Program-made: the position numbers and the translations under genes
Notes under the pieces: model-generated
Seen by the model: the letters and a program-made list of their open reading frames with translations, nothing else
The model's database searches: none
What the model was told of the DNA's origin: nothing
Shown: positions 9,894-18,662 of the stretch, piece by piece
How positions within the stretch are numbered: position 1 is the stretch's first letter
Layout: each line of letters begins with the position of its first letter
From: a bacterium
GTDB taxonomy: Bacteria > Actinomycetota > Acidimicrobiia > Spongiisociales > UBA5794
Assembly: GCA_024226255.1 (NCBI GenBank)
Contig: JAAELU010000567.1
Coordinates: 1-32,863 of the forward strand
Length of the DNA stretch: 32,863 bases
Reading direction: 5' to 3'

Positions 9894-10793
9894 TCAAGAC
9901 CGGAAGCGGTCGAATGGTTCGATCTGGACGCCGGCGGCGACCGCCATCTGGCGTGCCAGGCCGAGCGCAGCTGACAGATCGTTTGGTGTGACAAGAAGCT
10001 GCCGGAGCGGGTCCACGTCCGGAAGGTTTCCCAGTTCAAACTGGTTCGGGGCTACTTCGTCGATCTGGTCCCAAGTAATCGGAACGGCCACGGTTGGTTT
10101 GGAGCGAGGTCGCAGCGACCACGGAGCAACTGATGTCGCTCCCCAGCGGTTGCGCAGCCAATCGCAGAAGATTCGGCCGTCTCGATTCGCTTTGCGGAAC
10201 TGGGCAGTCAGCAGATCCGGATGGCGGGCGGCGAGCAGGGCTGCGGTCAGCTGACCGAATTCATCGGCCTCAGCGACCTTGACTCGACGCGAGACCGCAG
10301 CCGTCACATGGAAGCCTTTGCTTCCGGTCGCCACAGGTATTGAGGTCAGGCCGAGTTCGTCCAGAAGTGCTTTGGTGGCCCAAGCCGCCTCGTGGATTGC
10401 ACCGCCGGGAGTTGGGGGTGGATCCAGGTCGATGATCACACGATCTGGATGGTCGTAATCAGTAGCCGTCGTCGTCGGCATATGAAACGTGATCGTGTTC
10501 TGATTGGCCAGGTACTCAATGCCCGTCACGGCTGTGACCACAGGGTGGGTCGTGATGCCATCGGCGCGTTCCACGACGAACCTGTCGATGAAATCGGGGA
10601 AGTATTTGGCGGCATTCTTCTGCATGAATCCCTTCCCCGTGATGCCCTTGGGGAAACGTTCGAGCGTGAGTGGGCGATCGTTTAGATGGAACAGGAGCCG
10701 TTCTCCGACCGCACTGAAGTGGCTCACGACGTCGCCCTTGGTCGTTCCGCTCTCGGGGTACACGACACGTCCGGCGCTTGAAATGTGAACCAT
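9894..10793 (-). CDS. Stand-alone LigD-type polymerase/primase domain (NHEJ)
   Basis: GRVVYPESGTTKGDVVSHF, RPLTLERFPKGITGKGFMQKNAAKYFPDFI, VIIDLDPPP and VATGSKGFHVTAAV motifs; no ligase or nuclease domain in the ORF. Confidence 0.88.
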   Translation of the reverse strand: MVHISSAGRVVYPESGTTKGDVVSHFSAVGERLLFHLNDRPLTLERFPKGITGKGFMQKNAAKYFPDFIDRFVVERADGITTHPVVTAVTGIEYLANQNTITFHMPTTTATDYDHPDRVIIDLDPPPTPGGAIHEAAWATKALLDELGLTSIPVATGSKGFHVTAAVSRRVKVAEADEFGQLTAALLAARHPDLLTAQFRKANRDGRIFCDWLRNRWGATSVAPWSLRPRSKPTVAVPITWDQIDEVAPNQFELGNLPDVDPLRQLLVTPNDLSAALGLARQMAVAAGVQIEPFDRFRS

Positions 10794-10862
10794 GAAGCGC
10801 AGGCTACCGGCGACGTCGTCCCATCCCGGCTCCGCCGAGGTCTATCAGGCTGGACCGTGCCG

Positions 10863-11714
10863 TCACCGGTTGACCGGGGGTCCTCGCAATATGTCCGCCA
10901 TCCACGCTTCGTGTTCGATACCGGTCTCGGGGATCCAGGTATCTCGCCACCAGGTAGCCCCGGCGGCGGCCATCTCGCCCAGCCATTCGGTGAGGTCGGC
11001 ACCTGGCGTGTGGGTTCCGGCAACGGCGTAGTCGAACGGCTCAGCCGAGGTCCGATGCTCACCGAGATACGACATGATCTCGGCAACGGACTCCGGGGTC
11101 GGCGGAGAGAACACATCGTTTTCTATGTCGAAGAGGATGGGGGCGATTCCATCCCACTGGGCAGCGCGGCGCACCGGTCTGCGTTGCGGCCACATTGCGG
11201 CGACCCAGATCGGGATCCGCGGTCTCTGAGCCGGCCGCGGCAAAAAGGTCACGGGTGCCAGGTCATAATGTTCGCCGTGGAATTCGTACGGTTCGCCGGT
11301 CCACAGTCCGGTGAGGATCTGGAGCCCTTCGTCGAGCATGTCGGCACGGGTGCGCAAGTCGATCTCTCCGCTAAAGCGGGTGAACTCGGGATCAGTAGGC
11401 CATCCGATGCCCACACCGAGAATGAGCCGGCCCTCGCTGAGTAGATCGACGCTGACGCACTCGCGCGACAGCTTCCACGGGTGGCGACGTGGAATCGGCG
11501 TGACCATGGACATCAGCCGGATGTGATCGGTTGTCACGGCGGCTGCTGCAAGCAGCACCCAGGGATCCGCCACCTCCGCTCCATCCCAGACCAAGATGTG
11601 ATCCCAAACCGATATTCCATCCCACCCTGCCTGCTCGACCTGGTGGGCAAACTCGGCGAACTTCTTCGGGTCAGACCACATACCGAAGTTGGGAACATCT
11701 ACGCAGTACTTCAC
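10863..11714 (-). CDS. LLM-class (luciferase-like, possibly F420-dependent) oxidoreductase
   Basis: Bacterial luciferase-like pattern: FAHQVEQAGWDGISVWDHILVWDGAEVADPWVLLAAAAVTTDHIRLMSMVTPIPRRHPWKLSRECVSVDLLSEGRLILGVGIGW. Confidence 0.9.
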   Translation of the reverse strand: MKYCVDVPNFGMWSDPKKFAEFAHQVEQAGWDGISVWDHILVWDGAEVADPWVLLAAAAVTTDHIRLMSMVTPIPRRHPWKLSRECVSVDLLSEGRLILGVGIGWPTDPEFTRFSGEIDLRTRADMLDEGLQILTGLWTGEPYEFHGEHYDLAPVTFLPRPAQRPRIPIWVAAMWPQRRPVRRAAQWDGIAPILFDIENDVFSPPTPESVAEIMSYLGEHRTSAEPFDYAVAGTHTPGADLTEWLGEMAAAGATWWRDTWIPETGIEHEAWMADILRGPPVNR

Positions 11715-12123
11715 AACACACCACCTTGTTCGCGGAGTTTCCCTCAGATTATCCGCCTTTGGTGACCCGGAGAAACCCGCAGAGCAATAGCGTTTGCCCT
11801 ACGGAGAAGGGCCACGATGCTCTCAGTCATGTCGTGGAAGTCGTGGCTGTTGGCCATGGCAATCTTGGGATGCACGGCCTGCTCCGTGCCTGGATTGTGA
11901 ACCACTGAGGGGAGCCTCCCGGGTGATGTTGTCACGCCCGCGCGCCGATGGCGGGACAATTCGCGAGCAGGTTCGCCGCGGGAGTCCCCGATTCCGCACG
12001 AGTCGCGTTCGCCGCGGCATTTGAGGGCGCGGCGGGCCCCGGAACGGGCGTCAGCGAGGCCATGATTCCGCACATGGTGGACCGAGTTGCGTAAGGCGCG
12101 TCTTGTGATTTGCCGCCCCTCGA

Positions 12124-13293
12124 ATGCAGCGGCAGTATGCGACCAAGATGGCCGCTACCACTCCCTTGAAACCTGATGGGTCACGCCAAATACCGCCCTT
12201 GGTGCGAGCCCTGTTGGTTGTCGGTTTGCTCTATATCTTCCTCGGCGCGGTACGCCTGCTCGAAGGCGGCATCAAGGGCTTCGGCTCAGACTTCACCGAC
12301 GCCCTATTCGGGGGAGTCAGTAATCCGCTCGCCGGCCTCGCAGTCGGAATCCTGGGAACTGTCCTAGTGCAGTCGTCGTCGGTCTCGACCACCACGATTG
12401 TCGGCCTCGTCGCGTCGGGCATCCTCAACGTCGAAAGCGCTGTCCCCATGATCATGGGCGCCAACATCGGCACAACGGTCACCAACACACTGGTGGCGCT
12501 GGCACATATGCGCCAGTCGGTGGAGTTCCGCCTCGCATTCACCGCGGCGACAATGCACGACTTCTTCAATCTCATGGCGGTGGCAATCCTGTTGCCCCTC
12601 GAAATGATCACCGGAGTGCTGTCAAAGACCGCCGGGGCGATCACGGAGGCGGTGTCGGGCGGCGATGTGGGCGGCTCCTTCAATAGCCCGATCAAGGGTG
12701 CGGTCAAGTGGCTTGGGAATCAGATCGAGTCGTTGATCGAGCCCCTCGTGGGCGAAGGCAACGTGTATGCCGCCGCACTGCTCATCGTCGGGATTGCATT
12801 GATATTTGTGACTCTGACGTTGATCACGAAGAACATGCGGGCGCTGGTTGCGCGGCGCATCGAGCAGTCGCTCAACGCGGCGCTCGCCAAATCGGGCTTG
12901 ATCGGCCTCGTGGTCGGCATGATCATGACGATTGCGGTCCAGTCATCCAGCATCACGACCTCGATACTCATTCCGCTTGTCGCTTCGGGGATTCTCGTCG
13001 TGCGCAACGCGTATCCGATAACGCTGGGGGCCAACGTCGGCACGACGATTACTGCGCTGCTGGCCGCTCTGGGTACCGGTGAGGTCGACGGCATGACGAT
13101 CGCGTTCGTCCACACTCTCTTCAACGCGTCGGCAATCGCGATTCTTTATCCATGGAGGAAGATTCGCTACATTCCAGTTCAGGCGGCAGAGCGCTTGGCG
13201 GACATCGCACTCGAACGCAAATGGCTGGCATTGGCGTACACCGGGACGATGTTCGTGTTGATACCGATCGCACTCATTGCTCTGCTCAGATAG
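12124..13293 (+). CDS. Na/Pi cotransporter family protein
   Basis: Repeated QSSS motifs (VLVQSSSVSTTTIVGLVASGIL; IAVQSSSITTSILIPLVASGIL) with GANIGTTVTN and GANVGTTITA, typical of NptA-type Na/Pi transporters. ATG 12148 is an alternative start. Confidence 0.93.
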   Translation: MQRQYATKMAATTPLKPDGSRQIPPLVRALLVVGLLYIFLGAVRLLEGGIKGFGSDFTDALFGGVSNPLAGLAVGILGTVLVQSSSVSTTTIVGLVASGILNVESAVPMIMGANIGTTVTNTLVALAHMRQSVEFRLAFTAATMHDFFNLMAVAILLPLEMITGVLSKTAGAITEAVSGGDVGGSFNSPIKGAVKWLGNQIESLIEPLVGEGNVYAAALLIVGIALIFVTLTLITKNMRALVARRIEQSLNAALAKSGLIGLVVGMIMTIAVQSSSITTSILIPLVASGILVVRNAYPITLGANVGTTITALLAALGTGEVDGMTIAFVHTLFNASAIAILYPWRKIRYIPVQAAERLADIALERKWLALAYTGTMFVLIPIALIALLR

Positions 13294-13302
13294 GGAAAGA
13301 CA

Positions 13303-13980
13303 ATGCTCGAATTCTTCAGAAGCACCGGCCACACTGCCATCGAGTCTGTCGAGGAGATGCTCGTTGGCATGCTCCGCGACGGCTACGAGGTGTACTCAAC
13401 CGCATCGGACGCGCTGTTCGGTGGCGGCAAATCCAAAGAAACCAAACAAGAAGTCCGCTCGACCGATCGTGGGATCAACGAGGCGCAGCGCGAGGTCCGC
13501 CGCGAGCTCATGATGCATGCGGCGGTCTCCGAGTCGGTAAACCTGCCCCTGGTCCTCAGTTACATGAGTGTGGTCAAGGATGCCGAGCGCATCGGCGACT
13601 ACGCCAAGAACATCTACGACCTGGTCAAGTACGGCGCCAACTTCGAGGAAGTTCCCGACCGGGAGCAGCTCAACGGCTACCGCCTGGCTGTGGGTGACTT
13701 GATTAATCAGGCGGCAGATGTATTCGAGGTCCGTGACGAACACCGCGCTGCCGAGCTGGTGAACAAGGCCGACGGGTTCCTCGACGAGCATGATGCTGAG
13801 GTCAAGATCGCCTTCAACAGCGAAGGTCCCGTTGGCGATGCCGTAGCCAGGGCGCTGTACTTCCGTTTTCTCAAGCGGATTACCGCTCATATCATGAACC
13901 TGCTCACCGCGCTCGTCATGCCTGTAGATCAGCTGGACTACTACGACGAGACCAAGGAGGACCGCCGCACTACCAGCTGA
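13303..13980 (+). CDS. PhoU-domain protein
   Basis: Helical protein with EVRRELMMHAAVSESVNLPLVLSYMSVVKDAERIGDYAKNIYDL; directly downstream of the Na/Pi transporter. Confidence 0.85.
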   Translation: MLEFFRSTGHTAIESVEEMLVGMLRDGYEVYSTASDALFGGGKSKETKQEVRSTDRGINEAQREVRRELMMHAAVSESVNLPLVLSYMSVVKDAERIGDYAKNIYDLVKYGANFEEVPDREQLNGYRLAVGDLINQAADVFEVRDEHRAAELVNKADGFLDEHDAEVKIAFNSEGPVGDAVARALYFRFLKRITAHIMNLLTALVMPVDQLDYYDETKEDRRTTS

Positions 13981-14000
13981 TACGACGGTCCACCGAGCGG

Positions 14001-14025
14001 TGCTGTTCCACGATGTGGAACAGCA
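14001..14025. promoter_or_regulatory. Perfect 11-bp inverted repeat with 3-bp spacer, candidate IclR-family operator
   Basis: TGCTGTTCCAC-GAT-GTGGAACAGCA, about 40 bp upstream of the IclR start codon. No T-tract follows, which argues against an intrinsic terminator. Confidence 0.6.
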
Positions 14026-14066
14026 GGCTATGGTTGAGGTTGTTCCCCCGTCGGAAAGAGAACCTC

Positions 14067-14822
14067 ATGTCGGGTGTGCAATCGGTCCAACGAGCCTTTC
14101 AGATTCTCGAAGCGCTTGCTGTTTCTCCCGCCGGCGTGTCTGACATGTCGCGCCGGGTCCGGCTGCCGAAGAGCACCGTGGCGCGGCTGCTTGCCACGCT
14201 TGAAGAGTCGGCTGCCGTTGAGCGAACCCCCGACGGGGCTGCCTATCGAATCGGGCCGGCGCTGCGTGGATTGGCGGCGTCGATCGACGGTTCGCTGGGT
14301 ATGGTCGAACTGGTGCGTCCCAGCCTGGCCCGCCTCGCCTCGCTCACCCGAGAAACCGCTGGATTCTCCGTAGCCGAGGGCTTTCGGGTGCAGTATCTGG
14401 CCCAGGTCGATAGCGATCGCAACATCCAGGTTCGTGATTGGACGGGCGAGCTGATTCCGCTGCATCTGGTGCCGTCCGGGCTGGCGATCATGGCCTACTG
14501 GCCTGCGGACCAGATCGACGAGTACGTCTCCCGGACGCTCGAGACAACGACTTCTCGCTCGATCACGGACCCCGACCGGCTGATCGCCCGGTTGACGGAG
14601 ATTCGTGATGTTGGACACGCGTGGGGCCACGGCGAGTTTGCCGAGGGAATCAACTCAGTGGGCGCAGCAGTTGTTGACCAGGAGGGCACCGTACTTGGCG
14701 CGGTTCACATCCACGGACCGGCCTACCGTTTCCCGGTGGAAGGCGATGCCGAGCGCGTAGCTCACCTCGTGATGGATGCCGCCAATCGTTTGGCGGCGGC
14801 CGAGGCACGTCTCTCCTTGTGA
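14067..14822 (+). CDS. IclR family transcriptional regulator
   Basis: MSGVQSVQRAFQILEALAVSPAGVSDMSRRVRLPKSTVARLLATLEESAAVERTPDGAAYRIG wHTH followed by IclR effector domain. Confidence 0.93.
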   Translation: MSGVQSVQRAFQILEALAVSPAGVSDMSRRVRLPKSTVARLLATLEESAAVERTPDGAAYRIGPALRGLAASIDGSLGMVELVRPSLARLASLTRETAGFSVAEGFRVQYLAQVDSDRNIQVRDWTGELIPLHLVPSGLAIMAYWPADQIDEYVSRTLETTTSRSITDPDRLIARLTEIRDVGHAWGHGEFAEGINSVGAAVVDQEGTVLGAVHIHGPAYRFPVEGDAERVAHLVMDAANRLAAAEARLSL

Positions 14823-14846
14823 GTTCCAAGTCCGGCCAGCTCGCCG

Positions 14847-16127
14847 TTACGTGCGTGACTGCGTTTTGCCGTTGCCGGATCGACGAGCTTTTGTCAGGCG
14901 AGTGACGACCGCGGAAGCTCGCGCCGGCATCGGTATCCACGGCCTCTGTTCCTCTGGCGATATCGGTGGGTCACCGACGGCTATCTGATAGAGGGCGAAG
15001 ATACCGACGAGAGCGTGTGTCATTGCCATCACGACGAAGAATCCCGAGGCGCCAACTGTGTCGAGCGCCCAAGCCGCTACCAACGGTCCGAGGATGGCGC
15101 CGATACCACCCACGAACACGTACAGCGCGCTTGCCGAGACGGCTTGGTTGACGCCGACCACATCGCTGATGTGGCTGAGCGTTATCGAGTACATCGGGAA
15201 CGTCAGGCCGCCGAAGAGGAACATGACGAGAGTGAGGTGGCCGAAGCTCGGAGTGTCGGTGAACGAGCCGAACGCTGCCACGACCGCCGCCAGACCCGTG
15301 ACAAGAAGCAGGGCGCGCCGCCGCGGCATGTGGTCCGACATGTGGCCGATCGGCCATTGCCAGGCGACTGAGCCGACAAGGGCCGCGCCCATGATCAAGG
15401 CGACCTCTCCCGTTTCGAACCCAATGCGAGTCGCATAAACAGGGCCGATTCCGACCAAAGCCCCATTGGTTATGCCGACTCCGAGTCCACCGACGATTCC
15501 TAGCGGGGCGAGTCTCCAAAGTGTTGATGCTTTGAGTGGCTCGATTGCGTGGAACGCCGGCCCGGCACCCTGTGACAGGGTGATGGGCACAACGGCGAGT
15601 GAGACGAATAGGGATGCCAGTACAAAGAGCTTGAAGCCGTTTGGGCTCGAGATTCCGAGGAAGAGCTGCCCAATGCCGAGGCCCCCCATCATCACGAGCA
15701 TGTATACCGACAGCAGCCTGCCTCGGGTCTCATTGGTCGCGGTCTGGTTGAGCCAGGACTCAGAAACCACGTAGAGGCCGGCCATGCAGAAGCCGAAGGT
15801 GAATCGCATTGCGGACCACACGGCCGGGGTGACAAAGACGCTGTGCACGAGCGGCGACGCCGAAGCGAGAGATGCCAGAGCAGCGAATACGCGGACGTGG
15901 CCAACCTTCTCGAGCGTCCGTGGCACGACCCGCGAGGCCAACAAGAAGCCGGCGTAGTAGCTCGCCATCACGATTCCGGTCGATGTCGTCGCGAAACCCT
16001 CGAGCTCCGAGCGGATTCCGAGCAAGGTCCCGAGCAGGCCATTGCCGAGCATCAGTAGACCCAGCGCGGCAAAAAGGCCTCGACTAGCCGTTATTGTCCC
16101 GGTTGCCCGTTGACGATCGGTGGTCAC
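14847..16127 (-). CDS. MFS transporter (YcaD-like)
   Basis: 12-TM pattern; GLLMLGNGLLGTLLGIRSELEGFATTSTGIVMASYYAGFLLAS; overlaps the upstream thioesterase gene by 4 bp. Confidence 0.9.
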   Translation of the reverse strand: MTTDRQRATGTITASRGLFAALGLLMLGNGLLGTLLGIRSELEGFATTSTGIVMASYYAGFLLASRVVPRTLEKVGHVRVFAALASLASASPLVHSVFVTPAVWSAMRFTFGFCMAGLYVVSESWLNQTATNETRGRLLSVYMLVMMGGLGIGQLFLGISSPNGFKLFVLASLFVSLAVVPITLSQGAGPAFHAIEPLKASTLWRLAPLGIVGGLGVGITNGALVGIGPVYATRIGFETGEVALIMGAALVGSVAWQWPIGHMSDHMPRRRALLLVTGLAAVVAAFGSFTDTPSFGHLTLVMFLFGGLTFPMYSITLSHISDVVGVNQAVSASALYVFVGGIGAILGPLVAAWALDTVGASGFFVVMAMTHALVGIFALYQIAVGDPPISPEEQRPWIPMPARASAVVTRLTKARRSGNGKTQSRT

Positions 16128-16621
16128 TCCTGGAGGCCGATTGATTTGATGGCGTGGCCCACTCCTTCGGGACGCATGGCACGGTGGGCGTCGCGGTCAA
16201 GTTCGATTGCTCGCAGTAACCAAGTCTCCATCGGCGCTACGGCGACACTATCGAGATTCACGTGCAGGAAGAACGCTTCCTGGGTCGCCGCCTCGTAGCC
16301 CTGCTCGGCGTGTTCCATTGAGTGGAAGAGATGCAGCTTTTTGGCATCGACTCCCAGAATTGTTGTGCGGAAGACAAGGGGGTCGTTGAGCTTGAGTTCT
16401 CGCAGATAGCGGATGTGGGTTTCGACGGTATAGAACGTGCCACGGGTCTGTTCGCGGTACTCCTCGCCGAAACCGGCCTGCATCATGTAGGCATCGGAGG
16501 CCTCCCCAAATGCCACGGCGTAGTAGCCCTCGTTCATGTGGCCGTTGTAGTCAATCCAGCCCGGCGCCACCCGAACCCGATACGCCTCGAGCGGAGATGG
16601 ATTTTTGGCTGCCACGTTCAC
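16124..16621 (-). CDS. 4HBT hotdog-fold acyl-CoA thioesterase, resembling the betainyl-CoA thioesterase type
   Basis: VAPGWIDYNGHMNEGYYAVAFGEASDAYM (hotdog YNGHMN motif), FYTVETHIRYLRELKLNDPLVFRTTILGVDAKKLHLFHSM. Confidence 0.82.
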   Translation of the reverse strand: MNVAAKNPSPLEAYRVRVAPGWIDYNGHMNEGYYAVAFGEASDAYMMQAGFGEEYREQTRGTFYTVETHIRYLRELKLNDPLVFRTTILGVDAKKLHLFHSMEHAEQGYEAATQEAFFLHVNLDSVAVAPMETWLLRAIELDRDAHRAMRPEGVGHAIKSIGLQE

Positions 16622-16824
16622 CTGCCAGCTGTTGCGGCCCGGTTTCTTGGAGGGCCTATCGAGTTGAGGAACTGTAGCCGACGAGCCGTGTGTAGGGAAC
16701 CACGAATTCGCGTGACGAGAGGAGGTCCGCGGCGCGTGCCAGCGCTCGGGATCGCGCCATGTCGCGGGTTGCCGCTTCGATTAGAGTCGAGACGCTTTTG
16801 TAACCAATCCAGAGGGGCCGCGCC

Positions 16825-18588
16825 TTGTCTTCATCCGTCCCGAGCGATCTCGATATCGCACAGGCAGCAACCGTTCAACCGATCGCCGATATTGCGGCTT
16901 CGATCGGTATCGAGTCTGACGAACTGATTCCTTTTGGCTCGACCAAAGCGAAGGTCCACCTCGACATCTTGAAACGTATCAGAGCCAACCCGACCGGCAA
17001 GTACGTTGACGTGACGGCGATCACCCCGACGCCACTGGGGGAGGGCAAGACCACAACGACAGTTGGCCTCGTGCAGGGACTTGGCCTTCTTGGCAAGAAG
17101 GCGATTGCTGCCATTCGGCAACCATCGATGGGACCCACCTTCGGGATCAAGGGTGGTGCCGCCGGCGGCGGCTACAGCCAGGTTGTTCCGATGGAGGAAT
17201 TCAACCTGCACCTGACCGGTGACATCCACGCCATCAGCGTCGCCCACAACTTGGTGGCAGCCGCGATCGATGCCCGGTGGTACCACGAGAGCCGCCGCAA
17301 CGATGAGGAGTTGGCCGCTCTCGGTCTCGAGCGCATCGGCATCGACCCCAACCGCATCTCGTGGCGTCGCGTGCTCGACGTCAATGACCGTGCCCTGCGC
17401 AACACCATCGTCGGCCTGGGTGGCTCTGCCGATGGCATCCCTCGTGAAACCGGTTTTGACATCACCGTAGCCAGCGAGCTCATGGCGATTCTCGCCCTTG
17501 TCGATGGCACTGACTACGCGAGCGCCCTCAAGGATCTGCGGGCGCGGTGCGCCCGGGTTGTTGTCGGATCAACGTCGAAGGGCAAGTCGATCACCCTCGA
17601 GGATCTCGGCGTCGCCGGCGCTGTCACAGTGCTCTTGAAGGACGCTCTGCACCCAACACTCATGCAGACTCTCGAGGGTCAGGCCACCATGATCCACGCC
17701 GGGCCGTTCGCCAATATCGCTCACGGCAATTCGTCGATTCTGGCGGATCGGGTGGCGCTGCAACTCGGCGACTACGTCGTCACCGAGTCGGGTTTCGGGG
17801 CGGACATGGGCATGGAGAAATTCTTCAACATCAAGTGCCGGGTCTCTGGGCTGGTGCCGGACGCTGTCGTTCTGGTTGCAACGGTCCGGGCGCTCAAGAC
17901 ACACGGCGGCGGCCCCAAGGTGGTGCCCGGGCGTCCGCTCGATGAGGCCTATACATCCGAGAACCTCGAACTCTTGGAGGCCGGCCTCTCCAACCTCGCG
18001 GCCCACATCGACAATGCGAAGAAGTTCGGAATCACGGTCGTCGTTGCGGTCAACTCGTTCTACACCGATACCGAGGCAGAGATCGAGCTCGTCAAAAAGG
18101 CGGCAATCGAGGCCGGGGCTGCTTCGGCGGTGACTTCCGACCACTGGGCCGATGGGGGCCAGGGTGCACTCGAGCTGGCGAAGGCAGTGGTTGCGGCCTG
18201 CGACGAGCCTTCCGACTTCCACTTCCTCTATCCAGATTCAGCTGTCATCAAAGAGAAGATCGAGACGATCGCCCGGGACATCTACGGTGCCGGCGCCGTC
18301 GAGTACTCACCGTTGGCCAGTCGCCAGATTGCTGAGTTCGAGTCGGCAGGGTTGGGTGATCTTCCTATTTGTATGGCAAAGACCCATCTCTCGATGAGCC
18401 ATGACCCGACCCTCAAGGGCGCCCCGTCGGGATTCACGGTGCCGGTGCGCGAAGTCAGGGCCTCTGCAGGGGCTGGGTTCATCTACCCGCTGCTCGGTGA
18501 GATGCGCACTATGCCGGGCCTCGGTACGAGGCCGGCCTACCTGAATGTCGACATCGACGAGGACGGGAACATTGTCGGCCTCTTCTAG
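16825..18588 (+). CDS. fhs: Formate--tetrahydrofolate ligase
   Basis: TPTPLGEGKTTTTVGLVQGL P-loop, RQPSMGPTFGIKGGAAGGGYSQVVPMEEFNLHLTGDIHAI. TTG start. Confidence 0.96.
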   Translation: MSSSVPSDLDIAQAATVQPIADIAASIGIESDELIPFGSTKAKVHLDILKRIRANPTGKYVDVTAITPTPLGEGKTTTTVGLVQGLGLLGKKAIAAIRQPSMGPTFGIKGGAAGGGYSQVVPMEEFNLHLTGDIHAISVAHNLVAAAIDARWYHESRRNDEELAALGLERIGIDPNRISWRRVLDVNDRALRNTIVGLGGSADGIPRETGFDITVASELMAILALVDGTDYASALKDLRARCARVVVGSTSKGKSITLEDLGVAGAVTVLLKDALHPTLMQTLEGQATMIHAGPFANIAHGNSSILADRVALQLGDYVVTESGFGADMGMEKFFNIKCRVSGLVPDAVVLVATVRALKTHGGGPKVVPGRPLDEAYTSENLELLEAGLSNLAAHIDNAKKFGITVVVAVNSFYTDTEAEIELVKKAAIEAGAASAVTSDHWADGGQGALELAKAVVAACDEPSDFHFLYPDSAVIKEKIETIARDIYGAGAVEYSPLASRQIAEFESAGLGDLPICMAKTHLSMSHDPTLKGAPSGFTVPVREVRASAGAGFIYPLLGEMRTMPGLGTRPAYLNVDIDEDGNIVGLF

Positions 18589-18662
18589 GCCGATTGTCCC
18601 CGCCCTGCGGGGTCGCACCCGATTAGGGTCGAGGCGATCGAGGACCGAGGGGAGGTGATGAG

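Noticed and set aside
11829-11900. Possible third UGA-interrupted (Sec) gene
   Set aside because: Sequence after the TGA (TTEGSLPGDVVTPARRWRDNS...) is not domain-like, and the nearby hairpin (GGGA-GCC-TCCC) lacks the GGU loop seen in the other two candidates.
16622-16824. Possible ZTP/glycine-type riboswitch upstream of fhs
   Set aside because: Scanned by eye for conserved core motifs and found nothing convincing; would need Infernal/Rfam.
18598-18612. Hairpin CCCCGC-CCT-GCGGGG after fhs as terminator or riboswitch
   Set aside because: Short stem, no T-tract, and it lies within an apparent operon; could be a weak attenuator but unsupported.
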